From positions 62,001 through 126,000 of the forward strand of contig CAZCSK010000001.1 in the NCBI GenBank assembly GCA_964501265.1: DNA of 64,000 nucleotides, read 5' to 3'. A program made the translations under genes and the position numbers. This document shows positions 62,121 through 64,000 of the stretch, one piece after another; positions within the stretch are counted from its first letter, which is position 1, and each line of letters opens with the position of its first letter. A model generated the notes under the pieces. The model saw nothing but the letters and a program-made list of their open reading frames with translations. It did no database searches and was not told the origin of the DNA. Source of the stretch: CAZCSK01 sp964501265. Lineage in GTDB: Bacteria > Actinomycetota > CADDZG01 > JAHWKV01.

Positions 62121-63128
62121 ATGCGGCTCGTTTCTCGCCGCCTGATTGTGTCAATCGCAATTCTTGCCACGAGTACTGCATTGCTGTCGGTCGGCGCTCT
62201 AGTGGTGCGGCGGGGAGTCGTCAGAGAAGTAGCGCCCCCGGGAGAGCCCGCAACCGATATGCCTCCCGCAGTCGCCCAATCCCCCACACCCGAGTTTTCT
62301 CCTACCCCGGAGAGGCCCTCACACCTACTCTCCCCCCCGCAGGAAATCCCCACGTCCGCCACGTCCCCTCAGGACTACATTTGGAGCTTTCCGAAGTTGA
62401 CCCTGAGCATAAATGTAGATCCTGTAGAAGGGCCCACCTATGTCGGCCCCCAAGCACGAGGTGGATCGGGGTGTGCAAGGCTGATGGCCCAGACAAAGGG
62501 ATCTGACATCACCGTTGAAGGTATGCGCTACCCACGCGATGCCATTTGCACGGCGGATACTCCGTTGCGCTGGGAGCCGATTGCAGTCAATGGCGCTGCG
62601 ATGCAAATCACCATTCGCTACCAGGGAGAAACTGGCGTATACGAGTTGAACCGGATTGAAGGTCGAGTGCGCTTGCTGCTTGCGCAGGGAATGGATGTCA
62701 GTCCGCCTGTGTGCCCGGCCTGGTGGGAGGTTCCCTCGGATATCTTAGCCGTCTCCGTCTGGAACAACGACGACCGCGCGGCCGCGACTGTAGAACGCGT
62801 CTCTGATCGCATCAGCTACCGGCTTCATGAGGAAGGCGGGTCCAAGCATGATCCACCACCCGGAAGAGCGATCGTCAAACGAGCAGGTGCCGACGACAAC
62901 GGCGGTTGCGACGGCGAAGCTTCTGTCCTACCTGCGGCGTGGCGGGACCGGGAGGGGTTGTCCCGCAGCTTTCGCGTCTACCGCACTTCATCCGACGACA
63001 GCACACTCCAGCGAATCGCCGCGGAGGAGTCCAGTCGGGAGAAGGATTACTGCATAAACGTGAACATGAGCAGGCGATCCGAGTACATGGCGTCTCCAAA
63101 AATCCGGACCGAAGGCTGCCAGTATTGA
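62121..63128 (+). CDS. Membrane-anchored or secreted protein of unknown function, Pro-rich linker and cysteine-containing domain
   Basis: 335 residues. AGGA lies six bases before the ATG. An N-terminal hydrophobic segment (LIVSIAILATSTALLSVGALVV) after arginines acts as signal or anchor. Residues 38-85 are a Pro/Ser/Thr linker (SPTPEFSPTPERPS). The remainder is a globular domain with six spaced cysteines (in GSGCARL, DAICTAD, PPVCPAWW, NGGCDGE, DYCINV, EGCQY) that could pair as three disulfides outside the cell. I recognise no family. It follows the GT-C genes but its role is unknown. Confidence 0.7.
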   Translation: MRLVSRRLIVSIAILATSTALLSVGALVVRRGVVREVAPPGEPATDMPPAVAQSPTPEFSPTPERPSHLLSPPQEIPTSATSPQDYIWSFPKLTLSINVDPVEGPTYVGPQARGGSGCARLMAQTKGSDITVEGMRYPRDAICTADTPLRWEPIAVNGAAMQITIRYQGETGVYELNRIEGRVRLLLAQGMDVSPPVCPAWWEVPSDILAVSVWNNDDRAAATVERVSDRISYRLHEEGGSKHDPPPGRAIVKRAGADDNGGCDGEASVLPAAWRDREGLSRSFRVYRTSSDDSTLQRIAAEESSREKDYCINVNMSRRSEYMASPKIRTEGCQY

Positions 63129-63243
63129 TACGAGCGTTCCAGCATTGTACCCCCCGGGGCCCCAGTGACTAACCTCAAATGGGGGTCTAGCGCACTCGCC
63201 GCGATGACGATAACTATCCCGTAACCAATCGCATCGGACCGAT

Positions 63244-64000
63244 ATGTTCAATAAGGCGAAATCTGTATTACTCGTCCTCGCGTCGATAGCCCTTGCGGCA
63301 TCGATGCAATCGCCCTCGTACGCCGCCAACGGCACGCTCGTCGGCAGGGTCACCAACGTAGACACCGGCGGCGCCGTTTCGGGTGCGAGCATTTGGGCCG
63401 GCGTCGGACTTCCGACCGGTACAAGCAACTCAAGCGGCAACTACTCAATCAGTCTCCCAGCCAACAGCGGGTACAACGTGTTAGCCGACAAATCAGGTTA
63501 CGCAGGAGCCCACCAGTACGGGGTATCGATAATCGCAGGCTCGACTACCATCCTCGACTTCAGAATCACGACTCGGCAAGGCATCATCACCGGAAGGGTG
63601 ATCGACGGCTCGGGATCACCAGTGCCAAGTCACGTTATTGCCGATTCCACAGAAGGCAACGGCTTCGGTAACGCGAACACGGACTCCAATGGTTACTTCA
63701 CGATCAACCGTCTTGCCCCCATGACCTATTACATCCACGCCTTTCCAAACAACACCGCGTACGCACAGGTTGCTCAGGCAGGTGTGATCGTTTCAAACGG
63801 ACAGACGACGAACACCACGGTGATCATCAACGGTGGAAGTACCGGGAAGATCGCCGGTCGCGTGACCTTCCCTGACGGAAGTGGACCTTCCAACGCAAGC
63901 ATCTACATCGACAGCGGCCAGACATCGTCGGCTTGGGCGGGCAACACCGACGCATCGGGGAACTACACGAGCAGCTTCCTGCCGGCGGCCAAGTACAACG
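63244..64000 (+). CDS. Secreted carboxypeptidase-regulatory-like repeat protein, cut by window end
   Basis: At least 252 residues, open to the window edge. Signal peptide (SVLLVLASIALAASMQSPSYAA), then at least three beta-sandwich units of about 75-80 residues of the CarboxypepD_reg type: GTLVGRVTNVDTGGAVSGAS, GIITGRVIDGSGSPVPSHV with NTDSNGYFTINRLAP, and GKIAGRVTFPDGSGPSNAS with NTDASGNYTSSFLP. Such units serve as stalks or binding domains in surface proteins. No Shine-Dalgarno is visible before the ATG. The C-terminal domains lie beyond the window, so function is open. Confidence 0.8.
   Translation, partial: MFNKAKSVLLVLASIALAASMQSPSYAANGTLVGRVTNVDTGGAVSGASIWAGVGLPTGTSNSSGNYSISLPANSGYNVLADKSGYAGAHQYGVSIIAGSTTILDFRITTRQGIITGRVIDGSGSPVPSHVIADSTEGNGFGNANTDSNGYFTINRLAPMTYYIHAFPNNTAYAQVAQAGVIVSNGQTTNTTVIINGGSTGKIAGRVTFPDGSGPSNASIYIDSGQTSSAWAGNTDASGNYTSSFLPAAKYN

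Overview
The window looks like part of a cell-envelope locus from an uncultured Actinomycetota-type bacterium. This is an inference from moderately high GC, frequent GTG/TTG starts, ATGA/TTGA start-stop overlaps, several starts that appear leaderless, and secreted protein architectures common in that phylum (actinobacterial-type SpoIID, PGRP amidase with repeat tail, giant subtilases). I saw no rRNA, tRNA, IS element, phage gene or CRISPR array. No gene-free stretch exceeds 300 bases; the longest is the divergent region 35053-35313.

Layout. (1) 23-2976: a nucleotide-sugar 6-dehydrogenase (-), then on + a coupled two-gene module (a protein with an McrA-head-like motif and a retropepsin-like protease) and a small membrane protein. 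(2) 2996-19892, all on -: giant exoproteins. These are a 12-Calx-beta protein, two subtilase-family proteins and two tandem smaller proteins. All carry versions of one module that I call RILDTR/DVAGWY after its motifs; it closes the three giants as a C-terminal triplet. (3) 20003-23272 (-): a GYGG-repeat protein with a leader-like N-terminus, followed by a membrane M50 metalloprotease with a PqqD-like N-terminus. (4) 23414-26480 (-): a complete dTDP-L-rhamnose operon, rfbB-rfbC-rfbD-rfbA. (5) 26630-35052 (-): a penicillin-acylase-like protein and an EF-hand/dockerin-like protein, both with Calx-beta arrays. (6) 35314-48499 (+): a polysaccharide assembly and export operon (GT2, Wzm, Wzt with a C-terminal domain, methyltransferase, GT2, two GT4), then a SpoIID-like protein and a YfhO-like membrane protein. 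(7) 48483-53869 (-): a PGRP amidase with the same propeller-like repeats as the SpoIID and EF-hand proteins, a WbpD/E/B-like set for a 2,3-diamino uronic acid sugar, and a GT2. (8) 53927-64000: GT-C type membrane proteins, a GT2-methyltransferase fusion, a methyltransferase, a secreted protein of unknown function and a truncated carboxypeptidase-regulatory-like repeat protein.

How it fits together. The dehydrogenase at 23-1321 and the 50419-53123 set could together make a UDP-diacetamido-uronic acid. rfbBCDA would make dTDP-rhamnose. The glycosyltransferases and the methyltransferase would build and cap a glycan exported by Wzm/Wzt, and the GT-C proteins could attach sugars outside the membrane. 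The large secreted proteins, SpoIID and amidase would act in or on the wall.

The most unusual signals are: the C-terminal module triplet shared position by position among three unrelated exoproteins; a tandem gene pair with a 632-base nearly identical 5' half and unrelated 3' halves; the GYGG precursor-like protein with its PqqD-M50 protease; the McrA-head/retropepsin pair; and a duplicated divergent promoter that left gene fragments behind.
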